Shown: positions 44,344 to 53,148 of the stretch, in pieces
Layout: each line of letters opens with the position of its first letter
Numbering within the stretch: the stretch's first letter is position 1
From: Lysobacter_K sp043738095
GTDB lineage: Bacteria > Pseudomonadota > Gammaproteobacteria > Xanthomonadales > Xanthomonadaceae
Length of the DNA: 64,000 bases
Assembly (NCBI GenBank): GCA_043738095.1
Contig: JAYSZI010000093.1
Location: 79,633-143,632 of the forward strand
Reading direction: 5' to 3'
Program-made: the position numbers and the translations under genes
The notes under the pieces: model-generated
The model's input: the letters and a program-made list of their open reading frames with translations, nothing else
What the model was told of the DNA's origin: nothing
The model's database searches: none

Positions 44344-45867
44344 CTAAAGCTTGGACGCGGCGATCTGCATCGCCAACTGGGCCAGCGACGGCTCCATCAG
44401 ATCGGTCAGCGGCTTTGGCCACACGCCCAGCAACAACACGCCGGCGGCAAACGTGCCGAGCACGAAGGCCTCGCGCGGGTTGATGTCCTCGAGTTCACTG
44501 ACGTGGGCGTTGCCGACCTCGCCCCAGATCACGCGCTTGACCAACCACAAGTTATAGGCCGCGCCGATCACCAGCGCAGTGGCCGCGGCGAACGCGAGCA
44601 GTGGATGCTTCTGGAAGCTGGCCAGGATCACCATGAACTCACCGACGAAGCCCGACGTCCCCGGCAAACCGGAGTTGGCCATCGCGAACAGCACGAACAG
44701 TGCGGCGAACCACGGCATCACGTTGGCGACGCCGCCGTAATCGCGAATCATGCGGCTGTGCATGCGGTCGTACAGCACGCCTACGCAGGTGAACATCGCC
44801 CCGGAGATGAAGCCATGGCTGATCATTTGCACCATCGCGCCTTGCAAGCCCAGGCGCGCCGCATCGACGTTGCTGTAGTCGCGCACCAGACCGAATGCGA
44901 TGAACGTGCCGAGAATCACAAAGCCCATGTGCGAGATCGACGAATACGCGATCAGCTTTTTCATGTCGTCCTGCGCCAGCGCGACCAGGCCGACGTAGAT
45001 GATCATGATCAGGCTCAGCGCAATCACCAGCCACGCCCACTCGTGGCCGGCATCGGGCACGATCGGCAGAGTGAAACGCAAGAAGCCGTAACCACCGATC
45101 TTCAGCATGATCGCCGCCAGCACCACCGAGCCCGCGGTCGGCGCCTCGACGTGGGCGTCGGGCAACCAGGTGTGTACGGGGAACATCGGCACCTTGACCG
45201 CGAACGCGATCAAGAAACCGAAGAACAACCACATCTGCTCGGTCGCGCTGAGCTGCAACTGGTACATGTCAGCGAGCTGCCAACTGCCGCCCTTGTTGTA
45301 CAAGTAGATCAAGCCGACCAGCATGAACAGCGAGCCGAGGAACGTGTAAAGAAAGAACTTGATCGACGCATACACGCGGCGCGGGCCACCCCAGACTCCG
45401 ATGATGATGAACATCGGGATCAGCATGCCCTCGAAGAACACGTAGAACAGCATCGAATCGAGCGCGGAAAACACCCCGACCATTAGCCCTTCGAGCACCA
45501 GGAACGCGGCGTAATACTGACTCACGCGCTTGTCGATCGCGGTCCAGGCGCTGATCAGCACCAGCAGCGAGGTCAACGTGGTCAGGCCGATCAAGGCCAC
45601 CGAGATGCCGTCCGCGCCAAGGTGGTAACGGATGTCGTAAGCCGGGATCCAGGCATGGTCCTCGCCGAACTGCATCCCGGGGGCGACGAAGTCAAAGCCG
45701 GTGAACAGCCCGACGCTCAGCACCAAGGTCACGGCCGCCACCGCAGTGGCGAACCAGCGGGCGGCATGGGCGCGTTCGTTGCCGAATGCGAGGGTAGCGA
45801 AGCCGCCAAGAATCGGCAGCCAGATCAACAGGCTCAGCAAGGGATAAGTACTCGTCTCGGGGTTCAC
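44344..45867 (-). CDS. nuoM: NADH-quinone oxidoreductase subunit M
   Basis: 507 residues, antiporter-like subunit. KVPMFPVHTWLPDAHVEAPT (conserved lysine) and KKLIAYSSISHMGFVILG are diagnostic, and FSALDSMLFYVFFEGMLIPM carries the conserved glutamate. GTG start at 45867 with AAGGGG upstream, 31 bases after the nuoL stop. It pumps protons as part of the membrane arm. Confidence 0.97.
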   Translation of the reverse strand: MNPETSTYPLLSLLIWLPILGGFATLAFGNERAHAARWFATAVAAVTLVLSVGLFTGFDFVAPGMQFGEDHAWIPAYDIRYHLGADGISVALIGLTTLTSLLVLISAWTAIDKRVSQYYAAFLVLEGLMVGVFSALDSMLFYVFFEGMLIPMFIIIGVWGGPRRVYASIKFFLYTFLGSLFMLVGLIYLYNKGGSWQLADMYQLQLSATEQMWLFFGFLIAFAVKVPMFPVHTWLPDAHVEAPTAGSVVLAAIMLKIGGYGFLRFTLPIVPDAGHEWAWLVIALSLIMIIYVGLVALAQDDMKKLIAYSSISHMGFVILGTFIAFGLVRDYSNVDAARLGLQGAMVQMISHGFISGAMFTCVGVLYDRMHSRMIRDYGGVANVMPWFAALFVLFAMANSGLPGTSGFVGEFMVILASFQKHPLLAFAAATALVIGAAYNLWLVKRVIWGEVGNAHVSELEDINPREAFVLGTFAAGVLLLGVWPKPLTDLMEPSLAQLAMQIAASKL

Positions 45868-45898
45868 TTAACGGCCCCTTGGGTCATTGCCAGATCCA

Positions 45899-47998
45899 TC
45901 ATGGTCCGAGCCTGATCAGCACGGCCAACAACACGATCAAGCCGAGAATCATCGCAAAGGCGTAGTGGTAGAGGTAACCGGACTGCAGCTGGCGCACGAG
46001 GTGCGCGACCAGATCGACGCCGCGCGCACTGCCATTGACCGCAGCGCCGTCGATGACGTGGGTATCGATCGCGCGCGAGGCCTTGCCCAGCCCGAGACCG
46101 CCCTCAGCAAAACCGCCAATCCACAGGTCATCGAAACCGTACTTGTTCTCGAGCACGCGGATCGGCCACGCAAACACCTCGCGCGCCTTCGCCGGCAGTT
46201 CCGGCTTCCACCAGTACATCACCGTGGCGAGCGCGAAACCGGCGAACGCGAGCCAGAATGCCGGCGCCTTGAAGCCGTGCAACGCGAAGGCGACCGGACC
46301 ATGGAACTCCTTCGCCAGCGCGCCGACCACGTCGCGCGCACCGGCCACATCGATCGCGCCGAGGAAGAACGGCAGCTGCTTGGCGTGGCCCAGTGCGTCG
46401 GTGCCAAACAGCATCGGGCCGACGGTGAAGAAGCCGATCAACACCGACGGGATCGCCAGCAGGATAAGCGGCACCGTCACCACCCAAGGCGACTCGTGCG
46501 GCGTGTGCGCGTGATGACCGTGGCCATCGCCGTGACCGTGTTCATCGGCAAGCGCAGCTTCGTGCTCGGTCGAATCGGCCTCCGGCGCGACGTAGTGCTC
46601 AGGCACCGCGTCGTGGAAATGTTCCTTGCCGTGGAACGTCATGTACAGCAGGCGGAAGCTGTAGAACGCGGTGACGAACGCACCGAGCAACACCGCCCAG
46701 TAGGCGTAGGTCGCTACCCAGTTGTGCGCTTGATGGGCGTTGTGCGCGGCGGCCTCGATGATCGTGTCTTTCGAGTAGAAGCCACTGAAAAATGGCGTGC
46801 CGACCAGGGCCAACGTGCCGATCAGCATGGTCCAGTAGGTGATCGGCATGTATTTCTTGAGGCCGCCCATGCGCCGCATGTCCTGCTCATGGTGCATGCC
46901 GATGATCACCGAGCCCGCGCCCAGGAACAGCAGCGCCTTGAAGAAGGCGTGGGTCATCAGGTGGAACACGCCGGCGCTGTACGCCGACACGCCCAGCGCT
47001 ACGGTCATGTAGCCCAGCTGCGACAGCGTCGAATACGCGACCACGCGCTTGATGTCGTTTTGCACGATGCCGATCAGGCCGGTCCTGAACGCGGTGGTGG
47101 CGCCGATGAACAGTACGAAGTTGAGCGCCGTCTGCGACAGCTCAAACAGCGGCGACATGCGCGCGACCATGAAGATGCCCGCGGTCACCATCGTCGCGGC
47201 ATGGATCAGCGCCGAGATCGGCGTCGGGCCTTCCATCGAATCCGGCAGCCACACATGCAGCGGCACCTGCGCCGACTTGCCCATTGCGCCGATGAACAGG
47301 CAGATGCAGATCAATGTCGCCACCGACCACTGGTAGCCATCGATCACCGTGATCGTCGTACTGGCGATAGACGGCGCGTTGGCAAACACCTTGGCGTAGT
47401 CCAGCGTGCCGAACATCAGCAGCACGCCGGCGATGCCGAGCAGGAAGCCGAAATCGCCGACGCGGTTGACCAGGAATGCCTTGAGGTTGGCGAACACCGC
47501 GGTCGGCTTCTTGAACCAGAAGCCGATCAGTAGGTACGACACCAGGCCCACCGCTTCCCAGCCGAAGAACAGCTGCAGGAAGTTGTTGCTCATCACCAGC
47601 ATCAACATCGAGAAGGTGAACAGCGAGATGTAGCTGAAGAAGCGCTGGTAACCGTCGTCTTCGTGCATGTAGCCGATCGTGTAGACATGCACGAGCAGGG
47701 ACACGAACGTGACCACGACCATCATCATCGCGGTCAGCTTGTCGACCATGAAGCCGACGTGGGCGTCGAAGCCGCCGACCTGGAACCAGGTGTAGACGTT
47801 CTCGTTGAAAGGCGCGGCGCCCTGCGCCACCAGCTGCCACAGCACGTACGCCGACAGCACAAAGCTCGCGCCCACCCCGGCGATGGTGACGGCGTGCGCG
47901 CCCGCCCGACCGATGCGGCGGCCAAACAGGCCGGCCACAATCGCGCCCAACAATGGCGCGAGCACGATCAGCAGCAGATGGAGTTTAGAAATCGCCAT
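45899..47998 (-). CDS. nuoL: NADH-quinone oxidoreductase subunit L
   Basis: 699 residues, the distal antiporter-like subunit. SAQVPLHVWLPDSMEGPTPISA and KRVVAYSTLSQLGYM are diagnostic. A His-rich loop (DEHGHGDGHGHHAHTPHES, about residues 493-511) precedes the C-terminal helices and the long lateral helix region. Its ATG follows a 150-bp spacer that separates it from nuoK and contains a hairpin element. Confidence 0.97.
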   Translation of the reverse strand: MAISKLHLLLIVLAPLLGAIVAGLFGRRIGRAGAHAVTIAGVGASFVLSAYVLWQLVAQGAAPFNENVYTWFQVGGFDAHVGFMVDKLTAMMMVVVTFVSLLVHVYTIGYMHEDDGYQRFFSYISLFTFSMLMLVMSNNFLQLFFGWEAVGLVSYLLIGFWFKKPTAVFANLKAFLVNRVGDFGFLLGIAGVLLMFGTLDYAKVFANAPSIASTTITVIDGYQWSVATLICICLFIGAMGKSAQVPLHVWLPDSMEGPTPISALIHAATMVTAGIFMVARMSPLFELSQTALNFVLFIGATTAFRTGLIGIVQNDIKRVVAYSTLSQLGYMTVALGVSAYSAGVFHLMTHAFFKALLFLGAGSVIIGMHHEQDMRRMGGLKKYMPITYWTMLIGTLALVGTPFFSGFYSKDTIIEAAAHNAHQAHNWVATYAYWAVLLGAFVTAFYSFRLLYMTFHGKEHFHDAVPEHYVAPEADSTEHEAALADEHGHGDGHGHHAHTPHESPWVVTVPLILLAIPSVLIGFFTVGPMLFGTDALGHAKQLPFFLGAIDVAGARDVVGALAKEFHGPVAFALHGFKAPAFWLAFAGFALATVMYWWKPELPAKAREVFAWPIRVLENKYGFDDLWIGGFAEGGLGLGKASRAIDTHVIDGAAVNGSARGVDLVAHLVRQLQSGYLYHYAFAMILGLIVLLAVLIRLGP

Positions 47999-48040
47999 GA
48001 GTTATCCGTTGCAAGGTTCTGTCGTCCTTCACTGCCGCCA

Positions 48041-48111
48041 TCCCTGGCGAAACACCATCACTCCGGGGTTGTCTGACCCGGTAAGCCATCGCCGGGCAGC
48101 CATACCAGGGA
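48041..48111. repeat. hairpin element between nuoK and nuoL
   Basis: Arms TCCCTGG (48041-48047) and CCAGGGA (48105-48111), with further partial pairing outside (CCGC/GCGG) and an internal CGGGTCAGACAACCCCGG-like palindrome. It accounts for most of an unusually long spacer. Confidence 0.5.
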
Positions 48112-48148
48112 AAGCAGCGGATGCCCGAGCCGGTGGCTCCACATCCCA

Positions 48149-48487
48149 TCACCCTTTCATCGAATCTATTTCGCCGACATTGATCGTGCGTCGGTTGCGG
48201 AACAACGTGACCAAAATCGCCAAGCCAATCGCCGCCTCGGCTGCGGCCACTGTCAGAATAAAAAACACGAACACCTGGCCGGATGGGTCGCCGAGCTGGC
48301 GCGAAAACGCCACGAAGTTGATATTGACCGCGAGCAGCATCAGCTCGATCGACATCAGCAGCACGATCACGTTTTTGCGATTGAGAAAGATGCCGGCAAC
48401 GCTGATGCAGAACAGCGCCGCGCCAAGCGCGAGGTAATGACCGAGGGTGACGCCCGCACCCAGGAAGTTGGCATCCAGAGCGGTCAT
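48149..48487 (-). CDS. nuoK: NADH-quinone oxidoreductase subunit K
   Basis: 112 residues, slightly longer than the usual 100-101, with three transmembrane helices. The conserved glutamates are in MSIELMLLAVNINFVAFS and VAAAEAAIGLAILV, which line the proton path. The ATG overlaps the nuoJ stop by four bases. Confidence 0.97.
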   Translation of the reverse strand: MTALDANFLGAGVTLGHYLALGAALFCISVAGIFLNRKNVIVLLMSIELMLLAVNINFVAFSRQLGDPSGQVFVFFILTVAAAEAAIGLAILVTLFRNRRTINVGEIDSMKG

Positions 48488-49140
48488 GGCGCGGCCTCCC
48501 CGCCTTGGGCCGGCTGGGTCGGCTGAGGCTCGACCTCGGTTCCACGTTCGGACGGCATGCTGACCATGCGCAGGCGATCGCTCGCTCGCACGCGCGCCTG
48601 CGCCGACGGATTCTGGTGCTTGACCCCAACCCGGCGTCGCAGCGTCAGCATCACCGCCGCGATCACCGCGATCGTCAGGATCACCGCAGCGACCTCGAAC
48701 GGCAGCATGAAATCGGTAAACAACGATTGCGCCAGCCACTTGGTATTCGAAACGTTCGCAGTCACCGCCCCATCGGCCGTGAACGGCGCTGCCATCTGCG
48801 CCTTGGCGCCGATCAGCGTCAGTATCTCCACCAGCATCACCACCGCGACCAGCAGGCCCACCGGCAGGTAGCGCACGAAGCCCTCGCGCAGGGGCGTGAC
48901 TTCGATGTCGAGCATCATCACCACGAACAGGAACAACACCATCACTGCGCCGACATAGACCAGGATCAATGCGAGGCCAAGGAACTCGGCGCCAACGATG
49001 ATCCAGGTGCACGCCACCGAGAAGAACGTCAGCACCAGCAACAGCGCGGCGTGCACCGGGTTGCGCACGCTGATCACGCCGATGGCGGAAGCCACGGTCG
49101 CGGCGGCGAAGGTCAGAAAAGCGATTTGTGGGAGGTCCAT
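48484..49140 (-). CDS. nuoJ: NADH-quinone oxidoreductase subunit J
   Basis: 218 residues with five helices. VGAVMVLFLFVVMMLD is the conserved helix with the pi-bulge region. A hydrophilic C-terminal tail of about 45 residues (SAQARVRASDRLRM...PAQGGEAAP) follows. ATG 49140 (MDLPQIAFLTFAAA) was chosen; a TTG at 49152 overlapping the nuoI stop is possible. Membrane arm subunit at the quinone-module junction. Confidence 0.95.
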   Translation of the reverse strand: MDLPQIAFLTFAAATVASAIGVISVRNPVHAALLLVLTFFSVACTWIIVGAEFLGLALILVYVGAVMVLFLFVVMMLDIEVTPLREGFVRYLPVGLLVAVVMLVEILTLIGAKAQMAAPFTADGAVTANVSNTKWLAQSLFTDFMLPFEVAAVILTIAVIAAVMLTLRRRVGVKHQNPSAQARVRASDRLRMVSMPSERGTEVEPQPTQPAQGGEAAP

Positions 49141-49148
49141 GGCGTCGC

Positions 49149-49637
49149 TCAACGGAAAGGCGCGTCGGCAGCGCGGCGCTCGGCGATCTCGGACTCGAGC
49201 CGGTCGCCGATCGCCAGCAGCTGCGGCTTGGTCAGGATGTTCTGACCGCGCTGCTCGAAGTGGTATTCGTGGATGTGGGTCTCGACGATCGAGTCGACCG
49301 GGCAGGACTCCTCACAGAACCCACAGTAGATGCACTTGAACAGATCGATGTCGTAACGCGTGGTGCGGCGGGTGCCGTCCTCGCGCTTTTCCGAATCGAT
49401 CGTGATCGCCAACGCCGGACACACCGCTTCACACAGCTTGCAGGCGATGCAGCGCTCTTCACCGTTGGGATAACGGCGCAGCGCGTGAATCCCGCGGAAA
49501 CGCGGCGATTGCGGCGTTTTCTCCATCGGGTACATCAGCGTGTACTTCGGCTTGAACAGGTACTTGAGCGTGAGCCAAAGGCCCTGCAGCAGCTCGATGA
49601 GCAGCAGGCTCTTGAAATAGGAAACGATACGATTCAT
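49149..49637 (-). CDS. nuoI: NADH-quinone oxidoreductase subunit I
   Basis: 162 residues with two [4Fe-4S] ferredoxin motifs, CIACKLCEAVCPALAI and CIYCGFCEESCPVDSI, which carry clusters N6a and N6b leading electrons to NuoB. An amphipathic N-terminus (FKSLLLIELLQGLWLTLKYL) sits on the membrane. It begins seven bases after the nuoH stop. Confidence 0.98.
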   Translation of the reverse strand: MNRIVSYFKSLLLIELLQGLWLTLKYLFKPKYTLMYPMEKTPQSPRFRGIHALRRYPNGEERCIACKLCEAVCPALAITIDSEKREDGTRRTTRYDIDLFKCIYCGFCEESCPVDSIVETHIHEYHFEQRGQNILTKPQLLAIGDRLESEIAERRAADAPFR

Positions 49638-49644
49638 GCCTGTC

Positions 49645-50697
49645 TCATTGCCCCGGCGTGAAAACGTTGTAGTACGCCAGCAACGCGGTCACGCAGATCC
49701 ACGCGATGGTGATCGGAATGAACACCTTCCAGCCCAGCCGCATGATCTGGTCATAGCGGTAGCGTGGAAACGACGCGCGGAACCAGATAAAGCAGCTGGC
49801 GAAGAAGAACACCTTGAGCAGCAGCCACCACCAGCCGTCCGCGGACAGCAGCGGGATGCCGAGACCCTGGAACGGGCTGAGCCAGCCGCCGAGGAAGAAC
49901 AGCGAGACCAGGAAGCTGATCAGGATCATGTTCGCGTATTCGGCCAGGAAGAACAGCGCGAACGCCGAACCCGAATACTCGACCATGTGGCCGGCGACGA
50001 TTTCCGACTCGCCCTCGACCACGTCGAATGGCGCGCGGTTGGTCTCGGCCACGCCGGAAATGAAGTACACGATGAACAACGGGAACAGGGGCAACCAGAA
50101 CCATTCCGCCGCGCCGGCATTGCCCGACTGCGCCATCACGATCTCGGTCAGGTTGAGGCTGCCGGCGGCGATCAACACACCGACCATCGCAAAGCCCATC
50201 GCAATTTCGTACGACACCATCTGCGCCGCAGCGCGCATCGCGCCGAGGAACGCGTACTTCGAGTTCGAGGCCCAACCGGCGAGGATGATGCCGTACACAC
50301 CCATCGACGTCATCGCCAGCAGGTACAGCAGGCCGGCATTGGCATTCGACAGCACCATCTTGGTGTCGAACGGCACCACCGCCCACGCTGCCATCGCCGG
50401 GGCCAGCGCCAACAGCGGCGCGAGTTTGAACAGGAAGCGCTCGGCCTTGGCCGGCTGGATCACTTCCTTGAACAGCAGCTTGAACACGTCGGCGAATGCC
50501 TGCAACACGCCCATACCGACGTACATCGGACCACGGCGCACGTGCATCCAGCCGATCAGCTTGCGCTCCCAGACCACGTAGAACGCGACGGTGATGATCA
50601 CCGGCATCGCGATTGCGAGAATCTTGAGCACGATCCAGGCGACGGCGCCGGGATTGCCGAACGACAGCAGCCAGTCGCGGAACGGATCGGTAATCAT
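49645..50697 (-). CDS. nuoH: NADH-quinone oxidoreductase subunit H
   Basis: 350 residues, eight-helix subunit of the quinone site. YVVWERKLIGWMHVRRGPMY, AETNRAPFDVVEGESE and the glutamate-rich loop ending EYSGSAFALFFLAEY are diagnostic. The ATG overlaps the nuoG stop by four bases. Confidence 0.98.
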   Translation of the reverse strand: MITDPFRDWLLSFGNPGAVAWIVLKILAIAMPVIITVAFYVVWERKLIGWMHVRRGPMYVGMGVLQAFADVFKLLFKEVIQPAKAERFLFKLAPLLALAPAMAAWAVVPFDTKMVLSNANAGLLYLLAMTSMGVYGIILAGWASNSKYAFLGAMRAAAQMVSYEIAMGFAMVGVLIAAGSLNLTEIVMAQSGNAGAAEWFWLPLFPLFIVYFISGVAETNRAPFDVVEGESEIVAGHMVEYSGSAFALFFLAEYANMILISFLVSLFFLGGWLSPFQGLGIPLLSADGWWWLLLKVFFFASCFIWFRASFPRYRYDQIMRLGWKVFIPITIAWICVTALLAYYNVFTPGQ

Positions 50698-52943
50698 GCT
50701 GACGCCCTCGCCGCCTGCACGCGGCCGGCACCGAGCGGCGCGGTCGCGCCGTGGCCGCTCTCGATCCAGACCGTGCCGCGCGCGACCTTGTCGCTGAGCA
50801 CCACCGGTAATGTCGCGGCGCCGGCCTCGGCGCTGAACTTGCCGACGTCGCCATCGCTCAGTCCCAGCGCACCGGCATCGAGGGGATGCAGTACGGCGCG
50901 CGGGGCGAGGTTCAGCGGATGAGCTTGCAGCGCGGCCGCACGGCGCACCACCGCATCGTTGCGGTAGATCGCGGTGCTGGCGGCGATCTCGAGGCCATCG
51001 CCCGATGTCTTTGTGACCTGGCCGGCTACGGGCTTGACGTCACGCATCTGCATGCCTTCGCGCAGGCCAGTGAGATCGGTGAACGCGAAACCATCGGCCG
51101 CGAGTTCGCCGCCGAGTGCACGCAGCACACGCCAACCGGCACGCGCCTCGCCCGGTAACTTGCCACCGGCGACCGCGGATTGCTGGCGGCCATCGAGGTT
51201 GGTCAGGGTCGCGTCGATTTCCGGCAACAGACCGATCGGCAGGATCACGTCGGCAATGGCCTGGGTCGAGCGGCAGGCGAAATGACTGAAAGCCACCACT
51301 TGCGCCGCGCCCAAGGCCTTCAGCGCGCTCGCGGTGTCGGCAAAATCCAGGCCCGGCTCGATGCCGTAGATCATGTAGGCCGCACGCGGATCCGCCAGCA
51401 TCGCCTTTGCATCGCGCGAAGTGGGCAGCACGCCGTAGTCGCCCAAACCAACGGCATTCGCGCCTTGGGGGATGCGGCACAGCTTGGCGCCAGTAGCACT
51501 CGCAAACTCGGTGGCGGCTTGGCGGATGGCTGCGGCGTACGGACCGTTCTCGACCAGCGCGCCGACAACGATCGCGGCATTACCGGCGGCCGTGACGGCC
51601 TCACGCAGCGCAGCGTCACTCAGCGCGCCGGCGAGTTGCGATGGGGACACGATCTGCTTGCCGGCGAGGTCGAACGTGCAATCGAAATCCACCGGATTGA
51701 TCGCGTACACCTTGGCGCCGCGGGTCCAGGCCTTGCGCACGCGCTGGTTCACTAGCGGTAGTTCGTGGCGCAGGTTCGCGCCGACGATGACGATCGCATC
51801 GGCGTGCTCGAGTTCGGCCGACGCCATCGCAAAGGGTTCCGCGATCGCGGCGTCGGACAGATCGCCCTGGCCGATGCGGTGGTCGAGATTGCCGGAGCCC
51901 AAGGCCTCGGCCAGGCGCGCGAGCAACAGGCCTTCTTCGTTCGAGGTGGCCGGGTGCACCAGCATGCCGAGCTGGTCGGCGCCGTTGTCGCGCAGGATCT
52001 TCGCGGCCTTGGCCAGTGCCTCGTCCCACGAGGCCTCGCGCCACTCACCGCCGTCTTTCACCATCGGAACCGTCGCGCGATCCTCGGCATACAACCCCTG
52101 GTGCGAATAGCGGTCGCGGTCCGACAACCAGCACTCGTTGACCGCTTCGTTGTCGCGCGGAACGCTGCGCAACACTTCGCCGCGGCGCACGTGGTGGAAC
52201 AGATTGCTGCCGAGCGCGTCGTGGTAACCGAGCGACTCGCGCGCGATCAGCTCCCACGGCCGCGCCTTGAACTGGAACACCTTGTTGGTCAGCGCCCCGA
52301 CCGGGCAGACGTCGATGACATTGCCGGACAGCTCGGTTGTCAGCGGCTTGCCGTCGTAGGTGCCGATCTGCAGGTTTTCGCCGCGGAACATGCCGCCCAG
52401 TTCGTAAGTGCCGGCGACTTCCGCGGTGAAGCGCACGCAGCGCGTGCACTGGATGCAGCGGGTCATCTCGGTGGCGACTAGCGGGCCCATGTCCTCGTCG
52501 GGCACCACGCGCTTGCGCTCGGCGAAACGGCTGACCGAACGACCGTAACCGATCGACAGGTCCTGCAGTTCGCACTCGCCGCCCTGATCGCAGATCGGGC
52601 AGTCCAGCGGGTGGTTGACCAGCAGGAACTCCATCACGTTGCGCTGCGATTTCAACGCCTTTTCGCTGCGGGTGATGACTTTCATGCCATCCATCACCGG
52701 CGTGGCGCAGGCGGGCGCCGGCTTCGGCATCTTCTCGACTTCGACCAGGCACATGCGGCAGTTGGCCGCGATGCTGAGCTTGTCGTGGTAGCAGAAGCGC
52801 GGAATCGGAATGCCGGCCTTGTCGGCGGCATTGATGATCATCGAGCCTTTCGGCGCAGTCATCGCGACGCCGTCGATCTCGATCGCGACGTGGCCTTCGG
52901 GCACCGCCGGCGCGGCGGGCGGGTTCACGGCTTCGGCGCTCAT
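50694..52943 (-). CDS. nuoG: NADH-quinone oxidoreductase subunit G
   Basis: 749 residues. The N-terminal [2Fe-2S] motif (RFCYHDKLSIAANCRMCLVE), a His-Cys3 cluster region (HPLDCPICDQGGECELQDL) and the [4Fe-4S] region (CIQCTRCVRFTAEVAGT, then NVIDVCPVGALT) precede a degenerate molybdopterin-oxidoreductase domain. It carries electrons from NuoF toward NuoI. ATG 52943 (MSAEAVNPPAAPAVPEGHVA) was chosen; the frame remains open upstream only through a repeat element. Confidence 0.96.
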   Translation of the reverse strand: MSAEAVNPPAAPAVPEGHVAIEIDGVAMTAPKGSMIINAADKAGIPIPRFCYHDKLSIAANCRMCLVEVEKMPKPAPACATPVMDGMKVITRSEKALKSQRNVMEFLLVNHPLDCPICDQGGECELQDLSIGYGRSVSRFAERKRVVPDEDMGPLVATEMTRCIQCTRCVRFTAEVAGTYELGGMFRGENLQIGTYDGKPLTTELSGNVIDVCPVGALTNKVFQFKARPWELIARESLGYHDALGSNLFHHVRRGEVLRSVPRDNEAVNECWLSDRDRYSHQGLYAEDRATVPMVKDGGEWREASWDEALAKAAKILRDNGADQLGMLVHPATSNEEGLLLARLAEALGSGNLDHRIGQGDLSDAAIAEPFAMASAELEHADAIVIVGANLRHELPLVNQRVRKAWTRGAKVYAINPVDFDCTFDLAGKQIVSPSQLAGALSDAALREAVTAAGNAAIVVGALVENGPYAAAIRQAATEFASATGAKLCRIPQGANAVGLGDYGVLPTSRDAKAMLADPRAAYMIYGIEPGLDFADTASALKALGAAQVVAFSHFACRSTQAIADVILPIGLLPEIDATLTNLDGRQQSAVAGGKLPGEARAGWRVLRALGGELAADGFAFTDLTGLREGMQMRDVKPVAGQVTKTSGDGLEIAASTAIYRNDAVVRRAAALQAHPLNLAPRAVLHPLDAGALGLSDGDVGKFSAEAGAATLPVVLSDKVARGTVWIESGHGATAPLGAGRVQAARASA

Positions 52944-52963
52944 CGCGCGGCTCCCGCCATGCT

Positions 52964-53120
52964 CGTCATTCCCGCGAAAGCGTGACAAGCGCGAAGCGCG
53001 CAGATCGTCCGGGACGGACGACCCGCAGGGCGAGCGCAGCGAGTTATCCAGCGGCTTCGATCTTGCGCAGCGATCGGGCAGTGCAACAGGCACTGGATTC
53101 CCGCGTCCGCGGGAATGACG
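52964..53120. repeat. 157-bp MITE-like element between nuoF and nuoG
   Basis: Perfect 13-base terminal inverted repeats CGTCATTCCCGCG (52964-52976) and CGCGGGAATGACG (53108-53120). The right end contains a second, internal copy of the arm (ATTCCCGCG-TC-CGCGGGAAT). No transposase is encoded. It fills almost the whole 205-bp spacer. Confidence 0.8.
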
Positions 53121-53148
53121 ATTGCAAGATCAGGGGTTAGGGAGAGAC

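Noticed and set aside
45887..47533. Plus-strand frame of 548 codons antisense to nuoL
   Set aside because: Antisense shadow of a membrane protein gene; no recognisable motif.
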